This document shows, piece after piece, positions 1-12,034 of a DNA stretch of 50,660 nt. A model generated the notes under the pieces. That model had not been told where the DNA came from. It saw only the letters and a program-made list of their open reading frames with translations, and ran no database searches. Origin of the DNA: Perkinsus olseni (Eukaryota; Perkinsozoa; Perkinsida); NCBI GenBank assembly GCA_013115125.1, contig JABANN010000223.1:1-50660 (forward strand), given 5' to 3'. A program made the position numbers and the translations under genes. How positions within the stretch are numbered: the first letter of the stretch is position 1; each line of letters starts with the position of its first letter.

Positions 1-613
1 TCCGTACTCGTCCAGGTGACAGTGCACGAGTCGAAAGACCGGATATGCTAAGAATTTGTGGAGGGGTGTACTGTCCCCTGTCCGCTGCAGCTGACACATA
101 TTCTGCCTCCACATACCCTGGGAGAAGGAACGTCGACGCAACGGAACAAATCCTTCGGCGCGCTGACATCAATATCGTTGCAGTATAATCGAGAACACAG
201 CGTTCTTCGCCGCGCTACTCGAATTAGGAGTTTCGTCCGCTGCAATTGAGATACTAGCCGGCTAGCTTACAAGCAGCACGTCTTGTCGAAATGATACTCG
301 ATTCAGAGGGCTAATGCTCGTGAAAGCGATGGCACTAAGGCGTATGTTCTGGGATGTCCCTGATCATCTTCCGACAAAGATTTTACTAGAACCCGTGAGA
401 CAGAAGTGGGCAGAACTGGTGAGACAAGGCGGTACAGTACTGTCTACTAGGAGAGCGGTTAATGCTGCCCGCAGCCCTGGAGACGCCCTCACCACAGTCT
501 CGAAAAGAAGATCATATACATGTGGATACTGATGTTAGCTCGACAAGCGAGCCACACAGTACCACGAAGAACCGGGTCCAACACTACGAGGGATTCACAA
601 TAGGAAACAGGAA
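1..613. other. Flank without a supported gene
   Basis: This stretch lies downstream of the minus-strand oxidoreductase gene. The open frames are short (up to about 73 codons), overlap on both strands, and show no domain, signal peptide or exon structure I can support. I see no tRNA, repeat or clear regulatory site. Confidence 0.5.
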
Positions 614-2182
614 TCATGATGGCAGAGTTGTGAACCTAGTGGGCTCAAAGTTAGTTAAACTGATGTGCTTCGGTCTGCCATGAACAAGCAGCTCAGCCAT
701 AGCCTCTCCCGAGACGAGGGACCAGAGTATGCCCCAACAGTTATGACCCGCTACGATGTATCTGCGAAGGCCGTCCTGATGGATGGGCTTCACACGACCG
801 CGTCCGCCGCCCTCACAGATTGTTGATGCTGTCAGACAGCCGACCGATAGCGGGCAGAGCATCGGGTAGTATCGGTCTCAGGCAAGCTTGCTTGATATCA
901 GGACCCTTCCCACTATCGATTAGTGATGTCATAGTGGACAGGGACTGACAACAACAAGAACCATCCACATCCCTTCACAGCCAAGGACATCCACCTTGTG
1001 GCCCGCCGCCGCCCTGCTCAGCTCCGGCTGTACGTCGCTCGGGTTCAGAGATCGAAGGTCCTCCGGCCGCAGCTGAGGGGAGCCACCCAACCCGCAAATA
1101 TAAATATCACCGTCCGGGCGAGGGTAGACTTCCAGGTGGCAGCCATTGGCATCATCAGAACTGATAGAGTGCAGTGGCACCCAAGGACGCTGGTAGGGTG
1201 AGTACCAGAAGAGGGCATGTGGGTCGGGTACAGCAGGCATCCGAGTATCCCTATACACTAGACTGCTACTCTTGATGCCACTCATCGGCATTCGCACTTT
1301 ACCCTGTAAGGCGGACCTGACACAAAGGACGCACTAAATGCACTCGACTGCAGCGGCGTCGTCGGACCAGGCCTCAACTTCGCATGACCAAGCTCCCATC
1401 GCTAGGATGACCTCTGACCCGTGCACCACACAGCCATCATCCAACACTACGCCAGTAACGGCCTGCTGGAACACCACTAAGGACCCCGGACCTAGTAGGC
1501 GACGAGACTCCCCACCTTGCCCTCTTCCTCGACGACAACGTCAACCGCCTTGGCATCTGTTCGCAGTTCCAACATCCCTAGATTCGTAGCTTCCGCTATC
1601 AGCGACTCAGTGAGCTCCAACGGTGTTATCTAACCGACCCATCAAGACTACCAACAGGAGAAGCTGCAGCTCACCTGAGCCGTCTCGGAATCCATAAGGC
1701 TGGATTGTGTAGTCCCCTTGTCCAGCCACGAGCATTGCCCATCACTCTTCCTCCTCTTGCTGCGGTGAATCTGACACCCGCCTGAGCACGCCCAGCCCAA
1801 CGGGTTAGGACCTCAGTTTGAGCCGTTGGAAGATCTCTGTAGGATTCCAAGTGATGCTGCTGGGCATACTGCCGTATGAGGTCGAAGCCTCGGTAGTGCA
1901 GCTGGCGAGTGGGGCCCGAGGAGCACCAGCCTCTAGCCAGGAAGCCGCCTGATAGGCAAAGATGACTGAGCCTTTGAAGTGGAAGATCCGGAACTGGGCG
2001 GAGCTTTGTGGTCCATGGATGGTCAAGTACACAGTGAACTAGCCTGAGGCCCCACCTGCCTTGCCACTGGCCGAGCACCCCACTGTCTCTCGCTCTATTA
2101 TGATGCTTGACTTCCCTAGTGTAGCGAGGTAGTAGGCAGTCGATGCTGCCATGATACCGCCACCGACGATCACCACCGGCAT
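614..2182 (-). CDS. FAD-dependent oxidoreductase (DAO family), multi-exon
   Basis: Predicted flavoprotein oxidoreductase of the D-amino-acid-oxidase fold, close in motifs to the plant/yeast Tda3-like group; its substrate cannot be told from sequence. The protein starts with MPVVIVGGGIMAAS, a Rossmann FAD site (GxGxxG), followed by SASGKAGG. An intron of about 106 nt then joins to GFLARGWCSSGP, which keeps the family motif in frame. Later exons carry VVLDDGCVVHGSEVILAMGAWS-like sequence (substrate/FAD region), YPRPDGDIYICG and, near the end, YIVAGHNCWGI followed by a C-terminal FAD-contact helix. The stop is at 614-616. The chosen ATG follows an in-frame TAG six codons upstream. A hydrophobic frame further upstream might be an N-terminal extension, but no consistent splice was found. 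Middle exon borders are not all resolved. Family assignment is firm; exact exons are not. Confidence 0.78.
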
Positions 2183-2640
2183 AGCAAGGGAGCGAAAAAT
2201 AAGCAGCTACGTCCGAGGGTGGCCCGCGTAAATGAAGTAAGACCAAGGAAAGAGAGAAACTCCAAAGGAGGGTGTCCAAATGTATAGGTGATGTTACCGG
2301 CGATACTGAAGCCGTCGGTTCAAGTAGCGCAGAAGAAGGAAGGGGCCCAAGAATAGCAGGAGATGGATGAAGAAGTCGTAACTGAGAGACAGTGTTGATG
2401 ATGACGGTGCATGCGATTGTTACCCGGAGGTCATGGGATAGTCCCCGAAGAGGACGAGAGGACCGAGCATGATGATACCGCCACTAGAGGTGTCACCTGA
2501 ACTCGAGGTTGCCCAATGATGATGAACGCTACGGTGGCCTACTCATTCGAGTGGGGGATGGTGACGGACGAACGCTAGCCTGCTGGTAGGGTGATGGTGA
2601 GAATTGTTGCTGTGCAGCAGAAGGCGAGTAAAAAAGTAGT
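2183..2640. other. Intergenic segment
   Basis: This segment separates the oxidoreductase start from the end of the next minus-strand gene. It contains no supported gene. Read on the minus strand there is a short hydrophobic frame (about 2300-2400) that could be an upstream exon of the oxidoreductase, but reading phases do not match at the visible splice sites. Confidence 0.35.
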
Positions 2641-2653
2641 GGATGACCCGCAG

Positions 2654-4036
2654 CTAGCCGCAGCAAGAGGGCCAGCAATACCTACGATTGGTACGAAAAT
2701 CAAAGCCCATCACCACTTGCTGAGCTCTCGTCCAAGGCAATCGAAAAACGGAGCCGCTCGCCAACTCTTTGACGCGAATCCCAGTGATCGACAACAACCC
2801 AAAATGATTCTTCCAAGAGTTCTCTACCTCGGAAGAAATCGAGGCTCTGCGCGGATACAGAACCACGTGAAGCATCCGGTCGAAAAGAACTGTCCAGCGA
2901 ACAGTGCGTGAAATTTGGGCTCGTTGGAAAGAAGTGGAGCATCTGATAGCCACTTCGTTGACCTCGCGAGTGATGTCAACGGCGATTGCTGATTCGCCGA
3001 AGTTGTCGAAAAAGTCCTCGTTAGCAAAGGTTTCACCGCCGCCACATGAATTTTCAGTCCAACCAGAGGCGCGAAAAGCCAACGGCGTCTATCCTGGAAG
3101 GCTCAGAGGCTCGAGTGCCGAATCGTGCTCGACAGTCTGTTGCACGTACTCTCGTCATCTGATGACTCTGATGTCCTCTTGCTAACCACGGATTTCTCGT
3201 CATCCACGGCGAATGAGCAACCGCCGTGAAAATCATACGTCCTATTCGCCAGCATAGGCCTCGATAACCCACGCAAATCTCGCTGAACAGTTTCTTGACC
3301 GAACTCTTGTATTCCAGTGGAGAGCTCTCACACCTCTCCCTCAAGCCTCAGAAAATTATCGTCAAAAAGGTCCCTTCCTATCCGGTATCTCCCTGCATTA
3401 CCGTAGTCCATGCCCAGCATATCCAAGTCCAGTAGTCTGGGCTGATAAACCGCTGCATGAAGCCAGCAGGCATTATCCCCGCAATAGCTCGAGGATAAGT
3501 ATCAGAGCAGAAGGCCGAAAGATGCGCATATAACTGCTGAGCTATACGGCCCGTGTGCTCTAGGGCAGTACGAACGGCGGTATGGCCGTGGCTGATGGAG
3601 CCCCGAGCGTACTGGGCCGAGTACCGGTCCAGCTCCTTACGCACGTCACTCTTGACTGAGTCCTGAGGGGCATCTTCCATTCTACCTAGCCGGTCTCGGA
3701 TGCGCTACTACAGCCACTTCTGTCTGTGCGGTCAACCAAACCAGTATCCGATGGGTAGCCAAGCGCGGGGTCCAATCCCTCTCTTGGCGCTCCGCTCGAT
3801 GTAGCAGTCTCACTATCTGATTCACACGTCCGTTCAGCTGCCGAATTTTCCACCTCCCCCCTTACCTTTTTAATTTGGCTATTATAAGCTCCAGAGGCTC
3901 TTTCCCAATACCGCAAGGACCGCATTGACTGGAGAGCCTCGTCGCGACATTCTTCTACTAACTCCTGGTTGGTAGACGGGTTCACCCTGGGCGTTGAAGT
4001 GCTGAGGAACAGCCCATTCCATACCACTCCTTCCAC
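2654..4036 (-). CDS. Hypothetical multi-exon protein
   Basis: I do not recognise this gene. Several minus-strand frames look protein-like and follow each other with small gaps. The first (from an ATG near 4036) is rich in Glu, Ser and Thr with a polar acidic stretch. The second (near 3680) begins MEDAPQDSVKSDVRKELDRY and continues with amphipathic sequence. Then a short exon-like piece contains RLLDLDMLGMDYGNAGRYRI, followed by a Ser/Asp-rich piece and a C-terminal piece near 2650-3080. GT and AG dinucleotides are present between pieces but I could not fix every junction. No signal peptide, membrane segment or catalytic motif is evident. This could also be two adjacent genes. Confidence 0.35.
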
Positions 4037-4039
4037 AAC

Positions 4040-4930
4040 TTCTGTTACCTTTCTCTATCGCTCTGAAGCGTTGAACGAGTTGCCATCAAAGATTTACCCA
4101 CTGAAGGTTTGCATCACGCGCCACAAAGATTCCTCCCAAGATAGTATCTTTCAACTTGATCACAACTCAACATATCTTACACGAATTCAGACACTAACGT
4201 CTCGCAGCAAGTTTGGCAGCAGCTTCCAGCATTGGCCAGCAGCGCCCACGTGTCGTTGTAAGTAATGGTGGAAGAGGAGGAGGAGGAAGTGACAACCACA
4301 TCATCATTATCACCGGGACACTGCAACCCGTGTACGTGCGTAAGGAGGATGACCAACAGCAGCAGAGATGGTGGCGAAGACGACTCTTACCATCGGGTAC
4401 CATACGGATGCCACATAGAGAGATAAACCGAAAGGGGCCAGATCAAAGAGCATCAACCTTGCACGAAACGGGTGCCTCGGATACGGTTCTGGTAGCAAGC
4501 GTTGGCATGGTACAAGGCTGATAACAGTAGGGGTATTTAATGACTAATGATACGGCAGTGTTTGTTGACATTGCCAACGACACGGCAGTTAAGCAGCTTA
4601 AGGCCTCAGGCCTCGATGACAGGGTGAAAACTACCGATACGCAACCGTACAGAGGGAAAACAGTAAAAAGAAAAAAAGAACGATGCCGCACCACTCAGGA
4701 TGCTCAGAGATCAACATGACAGGAGCAGCAGCAGAACGACAATCCATCGTCGCCCTTAACCATAGTGCAGCAGCAGAGCGATGATGATGATGATGACTAC
4801 CACCATTAAGACTCGATCACAACAACACAAGGGAGGCGTACTGGGCTTTCCAACCACACAACCCGCCCCACACCACCACCGCCACGACGATGACAATGAG
4901 TGGGAAGGAGGATTGAATATCAATAAATGT
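4040..4930. other. Low-complexity intergenic region
   Basis: This segment is rich in short GAN, CAN and ATG-type trinucleotide runs (for example GAGGAGGAGG near 4275, GATGATGATGATGAC near 4780, and CACCACCACC near 4872). The open frames here are translations of these runs and I do not count them as genes. It serves as upstream and downstream flank for the minus-strand genes on either side. Confidence 0.5.
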
Positions 4931-4943
4931 GGTTTAGAAAAAC

Positions 4944-6591
4944 TTAGGCGGTGGCCTCGGTGGTCTCGGTAGTAGCCTGCTTAGCAGTCTCATCAGCCTT
5001 CTCAGCAGCGGCCTTAGCAGCGGCCTCACGAGCCTCACGACGCTTCTGGCGGTTCTCGTACTCGACCTTCTGGAGATCCTTGTACTCGCCGAGCCTCTTG
5101 TTGAGATCCTCGAGGCACTTAGGGATGTCATCCTTGTTCTTGGGAGCATCAACCTTCATGTCAGCGAAGAGCTGGAGGGTATCAAGGCCATGCTTGAAAG
5201 CAGAATGGCTGGAGCCCTGCTTGTTGTGCTTGCCCTTCTTCTTCTGGACGGTGGGAACATAGTAGTAGTTCTGAGCTCTGTCCTTCTTCTGAACAAGGGC
5301 CTTAGCACCGTCAATGGTAGGAAGGTCGGCCTTAGCGGCAGCCTCTTCCTTCTTCTCCTCAGGGGCCAAGGACTTGCAGTACTTGATGGCGTTCTCGACC
5401 AACTCAATCTCAGCGAGATAAGGGATCTCCTACAACACACAGGCAAGTCACAATGGCCCGACTCATACTCAAAATCTACCTTCTCCTTCTCGAGCTCCTC
5501 CTCAAGGCGCTTCTTCTCCTCCTCAGCCAATCTGGCTTCACGCTCCTCTCTCTCGCGAGCGGCGCGCTTCTCCTTTTGCTCAGCAACCCAAGCGGTATAA
5601 GCGCTGATCTTGGCGGAGCGCTCGTCGCGGAGCTCCTTGATCTGACCGTATTTGGCCCTGATCTCCTTGTTCAACTTTTCACGCGCCTCGAAAATATCGG
5701 ACATGCCCTCCATGGCCTTGCGACGGCCGTCCATGAGCTTGGAGTACTGCTCATGGAGCTTACGCCTCTCGTCACGGGCGCTGTTGAGGTTACTGAAGGG
5801 ACGTCACAAGTAAAAAGATTCCTACAAGGATGTGGCTCCTCTCACGTCTTAATATCCTCCAAGTTGGCCTTCAGAGGTCCAACGTTGGTGGTATCATACT
5901 CTCCGGAAGCGGCCTTCATGGCATCAAACTTCTTGAGCTGAGGCTTTGTCTGCTTGAGCTCCGAGATCTGCTTCATCCTGATCATAGCATACCACTCCAA
6001 CAGGAACGTACGCGAGAAGATGATAAGGGACTTACAATTCCTTCTCCTTTTTGAGGTCCAAGGACTCGGTGTGCATCCTGTACTCGATATCAGCAATCTT
6101 ATCATCGATTTGGTCCTCAGTCGAGAAGCCCAACTTCTTCTGCATGCTGCTCAATTCAGCACGGAGTTGACGACCCTGAAACAGCGAGCCAATGAGCAGC
6201 TTACTAATAAACCGGATGACGGTTACCTCAGTCTGTTTGGCGTGGATGCCATCCTGGGTCTTGCTTCTCTTGGTCTCCAGATCGGACACAAGCTTCTGCT
6301 GTTCGTCCATCTGCTGCTTCAGCAGATCGCGCTTACGAAGGAACTCCTCCTTACCCTCGGACTTGCCGTGGATTTGATCGTTGAGTTCATGAACCTAAGA
6401 CAAGCCACACAAGTCGCCGCCTAGTGGCTCAGCCTTAATGGACGTACCTTAGCTTGAAGGCCCTTGATCTCCTCACTAAGCTTGTCGATCTTCTTCTCAT
6501 AGTAAGCACGATCGACTGGCTGAGGCCTGGTGTGGGCGGTGGCAGCCTCCTTAGCAGGAGCGTCAGTGGTGGCGTTTTTAGCGTTCGACAT
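4944..6591 (-). CDS. BFR1: Bfr1-like nuclear segregation/polysome protein
   Basis: Homologue of yeast Bfr1, a coiled-coil protein known to associate with mRNP complexes and ER-bound polysomes. Six exons were resolved by GT-AG sites and frame continuity: 6591-6448, 6394-6227, 6175-6036, 5977-5846, 5792-5480 and 5429-4944. They total 1383 nt, or 460 residues, close to the 470 of the yeast protein. Exon 1 starts MSNAKNATTDAPAKEAATAH and contains the family's RAYYEKKIDKL segment; the middle exons are almost entirely Lys/Glu/Gln coiled coil. The C-terminal exon contains NYYYVPTVQKKKGKHNKQ, a Bfr1 hallmark, and ends in a Lys/Ala/Glu/Thr-rich tail. Introns are 49-58 nt. Nearly every plus-strand frame over this span is a shadow of the coiled coil. 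Name by homology from memory; splice model from the sequence. Confidence 0.88.
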
Positions 6592-6779
6592 GTCGGAAGG
6601 GTTGCGAGGCGTGTTGAGGGTGGAAGCCGAGCAGCACTAGCTCAAACGAGGGAATGCACTGATGATGACACAAGGTGCCTGTGGCGTGCGAGAACTCATT
6701 TCCAGCCCTTATCGATCTCGCTATCTCGCCAATTCTCCGACCCATCCAATGAAAACGCTTAAGCTTAATATTTTCGTCC
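6592..6779. promoter_or_regulatory. Upstream region of the BFR1 gene
   Basis: About 190 nt lie between the BFR1 start codon (minus strand) and the tRNA-like element. This is the likely promoter of BFR1, but no TATA box or other named site stands out. Assignment rests only on position. Confidence 0.25.
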
Positions 6780-6847
6780 GCTTGGCTGCGCGGTGAGGCG
6801 CGAAGTTAGATACCTATAGGTCCCCGGTTCAAATCCCGGTGAAAGCA
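6780..6847 (+). pseudogene. Decayed tRNA gene, leucine-like D-arm, with Pol III terminator
   Basis: The 3' half is a clear tRNA: AGGTCC, then a T-arm with a perfect B box (GGTTCAAATCC), then GTGAAAGCA, whose 5' partner should read GCTTTCA. The 5' half has an A-box-like TGGCTGCGCGG, and the D-arm resembles leucine tRNAs, with a possible TAG anticodon near 6810. About four acceptor bases are missing after GCTT, the T-stem has a central mismatch, and no proper anticodon stem forms. Six thymines follow at 6858-6863, a typical Pol III stop. At 68 nt it is short. It is most likely a relic, or a tRNA-derived Pol III unit. Confidence 0.42.
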
Positions 6848-6857
6848 TCTTTCGGCC

Positions 6858-6863
6858 TTTTTT
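6858..6863 (+). terminator. T6 run, Pol III terminator candidate
   Basis: A TTTTTT run lies eleven bases past the tRNA-like element. On the plus strand it is placed as a Pol III terminator would be. Confidence 0.4.
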
Positions 6864-7063
6864 CCCGTCGCAGTAAAATTGATGCTAAGCCTGTTGCGTT
6901 GCAGTTAGCCATACATTGCGCTATTCATGGCAGCAACAGCGATGATAAAAACGACAACGACAGCATCAGACTCGTCATCAAGCGGATACCATTACGATAG
7001 ACAACAGTTACTTAGGTATGACCTAAAATACGAAAGTCAAGGATCAACCTTGGTTGCTTCAGG

Positions 7064-10000
7064 ATGTACCCAGGGCGTCCCGGGCCTGACATCCCCAATC
7101 CTATAGGAATCAGAGTGCATCGATTCCCTCCACCTACAGCGAAGCAGCGGCCGCAGCAACAGCAGCAGCAGCAGTCTGGTGAGGACTTCAATGCTGGGGA
7201 CCTTGGGGGTAATGCTACCACCGCGACTATAACCGTCACCGCGCCATAGCACTGTAAATAATGATGATCAGGTCGAGGACCCCATTCAGGAGCTAAGGGA
7301 AGAGGAAAAGGGACTGGTGGTAAGGGTGGAGGAGCTGTGGGGTTCGACTCGGCTGCTGGGGGAAAGGGGCTTGGTAAAGGCAAGGGAAGGGAACACGTTG
7401 AAGGTGAGGGTTGCTGTCGTCACCCAGCATCCCAGCATCGTCCTTCCCTTCGCCACCACCATTCTTACAAAGATACTGCTGCTGCTGCTGTAGATACGGC
7501 CGGTGGGAGCTCCCCTAGGGCATCAGACCAAGATGATGGTTGGCAAGTGGTCAAGCCAAAGCAAGGGAATAGGGACTGGGGGGCCCTCAGAGGGGGACGG
7601 ACGGCTGCTGCTGCTGCAAGTGAGCTCACTGGGCCCTCATCAGCTACAGGCCGATCGTTGCACTCAGACGAAGAGGAGGGCAAGGCACTACCACCGTGGC
7701 GGAGGGGTGCTGCTGCTACTCACCATCAAGGAGCCAGTGGTAGTAGGAGAGGTGATAGTAGTATTGGCGTAGGCTCTGATGGTGACAGGCGTCGCCTAGC
7801 AGATACATCTCCTGTACACTCCCATGGTCCCGAGTATCATCACCGTGTTGATGCTGCCGCTGCGGCTGGTGATCTTGGCCATCAGCACCAGCATGGACCA
7901 TCCAAAGCCCCAACCATCACTCCTTCTAAGAAGTAGTTGATAGTGTACTGAAGGGTGACGCTTACTTCACTCGATCAGGGTGCCGCCGAAAGAGGAGAAT
8001 GAGCATCTTAAGGACCCCACCAAGCCTACTTCCGGATTAACCCCACCTACCCCTGCCGCCGCTGTGGACCCTTTCACGATGGCCCTCTTGAGAGGGGCTT
8101 CTCCAGAACCCCCTACCAACAAGGACTCATCAGCAGGCCCGTTCGGTCCTACGGTAGTAATAGCACTCGAGGCACTGGATGTCGTACTGTGGCTGCAGGT
8201 ACCGCAAACTTCAGCCGCAGCTTCTATGGTGAAGAGTACTCCTGCTGCTGCTGCTGAGCCTTCCTCCAGTCTGTTCGGCGACGCCCCCGGCTCTGATAGC
8301 CTCTTCGGCCCTCCATTAGACCATGACGGTGGACCAGCCTTCACGGAGGTAGTAGTTGGGTATCACCTCACCGTACGCATCATTGCCTTCGACATCCTTC
8401 AGGGCCCAGCGTCATCATCCGGCAGCCGCTTTGCTCGGCTCTTCGAGACGCTGCACGCTGATGAACCCAAGACGACCCCTCCGGCCACTACCGCTGGCGT
8501 CCAATCATCATCATTCCCTTCTGCCATCCCGGGACCCTTCTCTACCACTTCGGCTGCGTCCCCATTCGCCCCAGTGCCGGGCAGTGGCTCCAGCTCCCTT
8601 TGCGGGGGGCTGCCCTCCGCCGCCCCTGCCGCTGCACAGGCGCCCAGCAGTATCTTCGGGGCTCCACCTGTCGTCCCGACTGGACCAGATCGCCAATCGT
8701 CCGCCCCCAAGGTTCCGACGGCCTCATCTGTACGCGACACATGACACCTGCCCTGCTCACTGGGCACTCTTTCGTTAGGCTCAGCCAGCGCCAGCGAGTG
8801 CCACTCAAGCGCAACTTCAACACGCCCTGCTACAGCAGTTGAGGGCCGCCCCTCCCGCTACTACGGCCAAGGTCCAACAGATCTTGGAGAGGGCCTCGAG
8901 TAATGCCTCCTCACAAGGTGGCGGAGGTGTACCAGCCCTACTACATCAACTGCAGGCACAGGCTCAGCAGAAGAGGGAGCAGGCCGAGCAACAGGTAGTG
9001 GGGACAAGTCGGCGGAGGTGGGTGTGGATAGCGGTAGTCTTCAGGCGAGGGCAATGGCTGCGGCAGCGTCACAGCAACAGCAGCAGCAGGCCGCTTTGGT
9101 CAGACTACAGCAGATGCAGGTCCAACAGCAGATGAAAAAGTTGTTACAGGAGCAGCAGCAAGAGGCTAGACCGGTACTATCGCGAGCGCCCTAGCATCTG
9201 GACCAGCCAGTCTATTCACCAGCAGGCCCAGTACGGAGGCCCTTCAAGTACCGTTAGCGGTATGTCCGCCTTGAACAGGCTCATTAGTGCCGGCAGTAGT
9301 AGTAGTCATCATGGGGCTCCCCCTACTGGAGTTCACACTCCTACCAGTGGATCCGCTCCTGTCGGCACCCCCTCCCCCGGCCTTGATGTCAATGCCCTCT
9401 TCTGGACATATCTGGATCCCCATGGTCATAAGCAGGGACCCTTCTCTAATGCTCAAATGAAGAGTAATATTTGCCACATCGGTCATTGCCGCTGTTCTGT
9501 ATCATCCTGTCATCAGCTTGGCACGCTGCCAACTACTTCGACGCGGATCTTCCGTTGGCCTTTTCCACCTCGAGCGCTCCCACTCCCGGTAGCCGATTCG
9601 CCCCTTTAAACAGGATCTTCCCACCAGGGAGCAGTCCATTCATCGTAATACCACAACAACCGCAACTCTTCCCTACTCTGTGCTATCATCAGGATGCCCC
9701 ACGTCCAGTGGGAGTGGCGGCGGCTCCTCCGCGACCCTCGTCCAGCAGCGCCAGCCTAGGAGCTACCTCCAGTACATCTCCCGCCCAGATCCGGGCCCCG
9801 AGGGTTGATATCGAGAAGCAGGGATCTAGCATGTCTATCGCCTCAAGTGTCCATTCTATCGGAAGAACAGCAGGGGCAGCTGGAGTACCCGTCCCTCCCC
9901 CTCCCCCGCCTGTCCAACCCCCAGTTCAACCTCCCAATGCTCGGAGGCCCTATGAGGGTGCTGCGGGTAGGAGTGGAAAGCCAACCCGACATGTAATACG

Positions 10001-10848
10001 GCGTAGTTGCATCGTTCCTGTCTCCATCGACTTACCTTCAGCAACAGCAGCAGCAGCAGCCGCCAATGGTTCCCTCTACTTCGCCCCCGGCCAATGGCCG
10101 CCGATCGATCTCTCCCGAAGCCGCTGGCTCCCATAGTGACAGAAGCCGCGGCAGAGACTCGGCATCAGAGTCGTTGAGGGGCCTGCTGGGCATCAACGCG
10201 TCCCAGTCGCCACAAAGCGCCTCTGAAAAGGCTCACACCGGATTCTCAGGAAGCAGGCCCTCGGGGGACGACAGAGTGAGGGGGTTGGGGAAGCCAGCGA
10301 AGACACTCAGGTGGTGCTCTTCTGTCAGTCATCCGTCGAGGCCGAACAGCAGCAGCACAACAGGCAAGGCAGTGGCAGTAGTCGTGGTGGTGGACGACGC
10401 GTCAGTCCGGAAGCTGCGTCTTCCGGTGACCGTCCGAGGACAGTGTACCCTAGGAGACCCGGCGATGAGAAGGATAAGCCGAAGACTGTGGTAGGAGGGG
10501 GTCTGTGAGGGAGGGTATGATAGGGATTTTATATGGTATGGTGATCAGGTTGCTGGTAAGGACGTCGCTGACCCCTCCTCGCTGCACAAGGGATGGCTGT
10601 GGTCGCCGAGTGACGAAGCCGCTATGAGAAGGAAGGAGGCGGGCGGCGGTGCAGTCGCCGCGCCTGTTCCGAAGAAGATGTCCTTGAAGGAGATAATGGC
10701 TAATGAGAATGACGCTAATAACATCAAGGCATTGATGACCGGCCACAACCCTGCCCAGCCGCATAAGATGAAGATTCCTGCTGCTAAGAAGAAGAGTCAG
10801 AAGCAACTTAAGAAGGAGGCTGCGGCGAAGAATGCTGGTTCGAGCTAG
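7064..10848 (+). CDS. GYF-domain protein (Smy2/GIGYF-like), Gln/Ser/Pro-rich, multi-exon
   Basis: Large low-complexity protein around one GYF domain, a fold that binds proline-rich peptides and in other eukaryotes links to translational repression or splicing factors. The GYF core reads LFWTYLDPHGHKQGPFSNAQ and, after a 53-nt intron (9464-9516), TWHAANYFDADLPLAF, with the expected DPxGxxQGPF and ANYF signatures. N-terminal exons give polyQ, a Gly/Lys-rich block ending KGKGREHVEGEG, and DDGWQVVKPKQGNRDWG. I placed introns at 7210-7272 (63 nt), about 7935-7980 (46 nt) and several further sites that restore frame across Ala/Gln/Ser repeats. The C-terminal exon (about 10550-10848) holds PKKMSLKEIMANEND and a Lys-rich end. 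The start at 7064 is the first in-frame ATG and is uncertain; exons between 9200 and 10550 are only partly resolved. Confidence 0.72.
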
Positions 10849-10985
10849 TAGCGAGCGAACGACCTCGATGATGTTGATAATCATCGTGATCATCCAATTC
10901 TAAAGGACGACGAGACGAAGACCTCCTCCTCCTCCTCCTCATCATCATCCTCTTACTCCTACTAGTATGTATTGTTGATATTTCT

Positions 10986-10991
10986 AATAAA
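10986..10991 (+). promoter_or_regulatory. AATAAA polyadenylation signal candidate
   Basis: This hexamer lies 138 nt past the stop of the GYF-domain gene, on the same strand. It is the right word at a plausible distance, but whether this organism uses AATAAA is unknown. Confidence 0.3.
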
Positions 10992-11895
10992 GCATATGCT
11001 AATCATCACGGTCATCTCTCGACCTTCGGCCAATGTTGGTGATGGTGTGGTATCAGCGGAGGGAGGGTGGTAGTATCGCATTTTTGCTACTAGGGTTCAT
11101 CATCATCACTGCATCATCCCTAATGGGACAAATGTTGTCGTTGTTGTTGCCTTCTCCTTCAATCATAGGTTGTAGTAGTAGCAGCACCCCCATGTACATC
11201 ATCTTCACCATTATCATTACTACTCATACCATCACTAGCACCACCACTACTATCGTTGTCCCCTGTACACCATCATTCCTGCTGCTACCGATGACGCTGC
11301 TGGTAACTTTGACAGTATAGTCTCAACGTTGTTGCCACTCTGGAATTTCTACTGCTACTCATCTATCACTGCCTTGTGTTACACTAGTGGATCATTTGCC
11401 TCGGGAACCTCGTGTGGTCTACTGATAGCGGTGGTGTCTGCTCCGCTATAGTCAGTGGGCCAGGTCAGGGGTGGCATTAATTCGCTGATCGATCATCCGC
11501 TGAAAGTCAGCTGATAAGCCGATGCACTCGAAGTACTGTCGTGTTCGTGAGGCGATGTTCGCGAAGGTAAAGGTACTTCAGTCTGATTGACTTTTTAACA
11601 CAGCAAACACTGAGGAAGGGAAGATGAGTACTGTCCTCTCCCGCACGAAGCACCAGGTTCTGAGTACCTACCATGGGAGGCAATAATCAACGACTATCCG
11701 ATGCCATCGTATGCTCCAGGGATGCTTGTCAAGCCCAGTTTAGTCGATTGGAACTATTGCGGGTGTTTCAGGAGCGCGTTTGATTACACGCGAGTCAGCG
11801 CCGCGTGAGAGTTTCTGAACCAAGATACTGCAGATGTTAGCGGCCCGCAGGGCCACCAGTGATGAGTTCCAGCAGACTCCGTAATTTCATTGTGC
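10992..11895. other. Intergenic, microsatellite-rich; left flank of the LTR element
   Basis: Just before this stretch, at 10920-10960, there is a CTC/CAT trinucleotide run. From 11090 to 11300 there are further ATC, ACC and GTT runs. A 95-codon frame at 11033-11320 is mostly Ile/Thr/Ser from these runs and is not counted as a gene. The last 300 bases are ordinary unique sequence leading into the 5' LTR. Confidence 0.5.
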
Positions 11896-12034
11896 TGACA
11901 TTGTTGTTGTCTCTTTGCGCATGCGTATTTTGCGCTTGCGTGCGGAGATGGGGATTGAGTCAGCTAAAGTCTTATACCTCCTCTTCTGATATGTCTGGTG
12001 TTACACAGTCGGCGGGGACAGCGGATGGGCAACA
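11896..12034 (+). repeat. 5' LTR (139 bp)
   Basis: Begins TGACATTGTTG and ends GATGGGCAACA. It matches the 3' copy at every one of the 139 positions by eye. An ATG about 40 bases before its end opens the gag-like frame, so that frame begins inside the LTR. Confidence 0.85.

Noticed and set aside
5190-5941. Long plus-strand open frames over the BFR1 gene
   Set aside because: They are antisense translations of a Lys/Glu coiled coil, giving Leu/Ser-rich nonsense, and ignore the clear minus-strand exon structure.
11033-11320. A 95-codon hydrophobic frame
   Set aside because: It is composed of Ile/Thr/Ser translated from ATC, ACC and GTT microsatellite runs and has no conserved motif or splice context.
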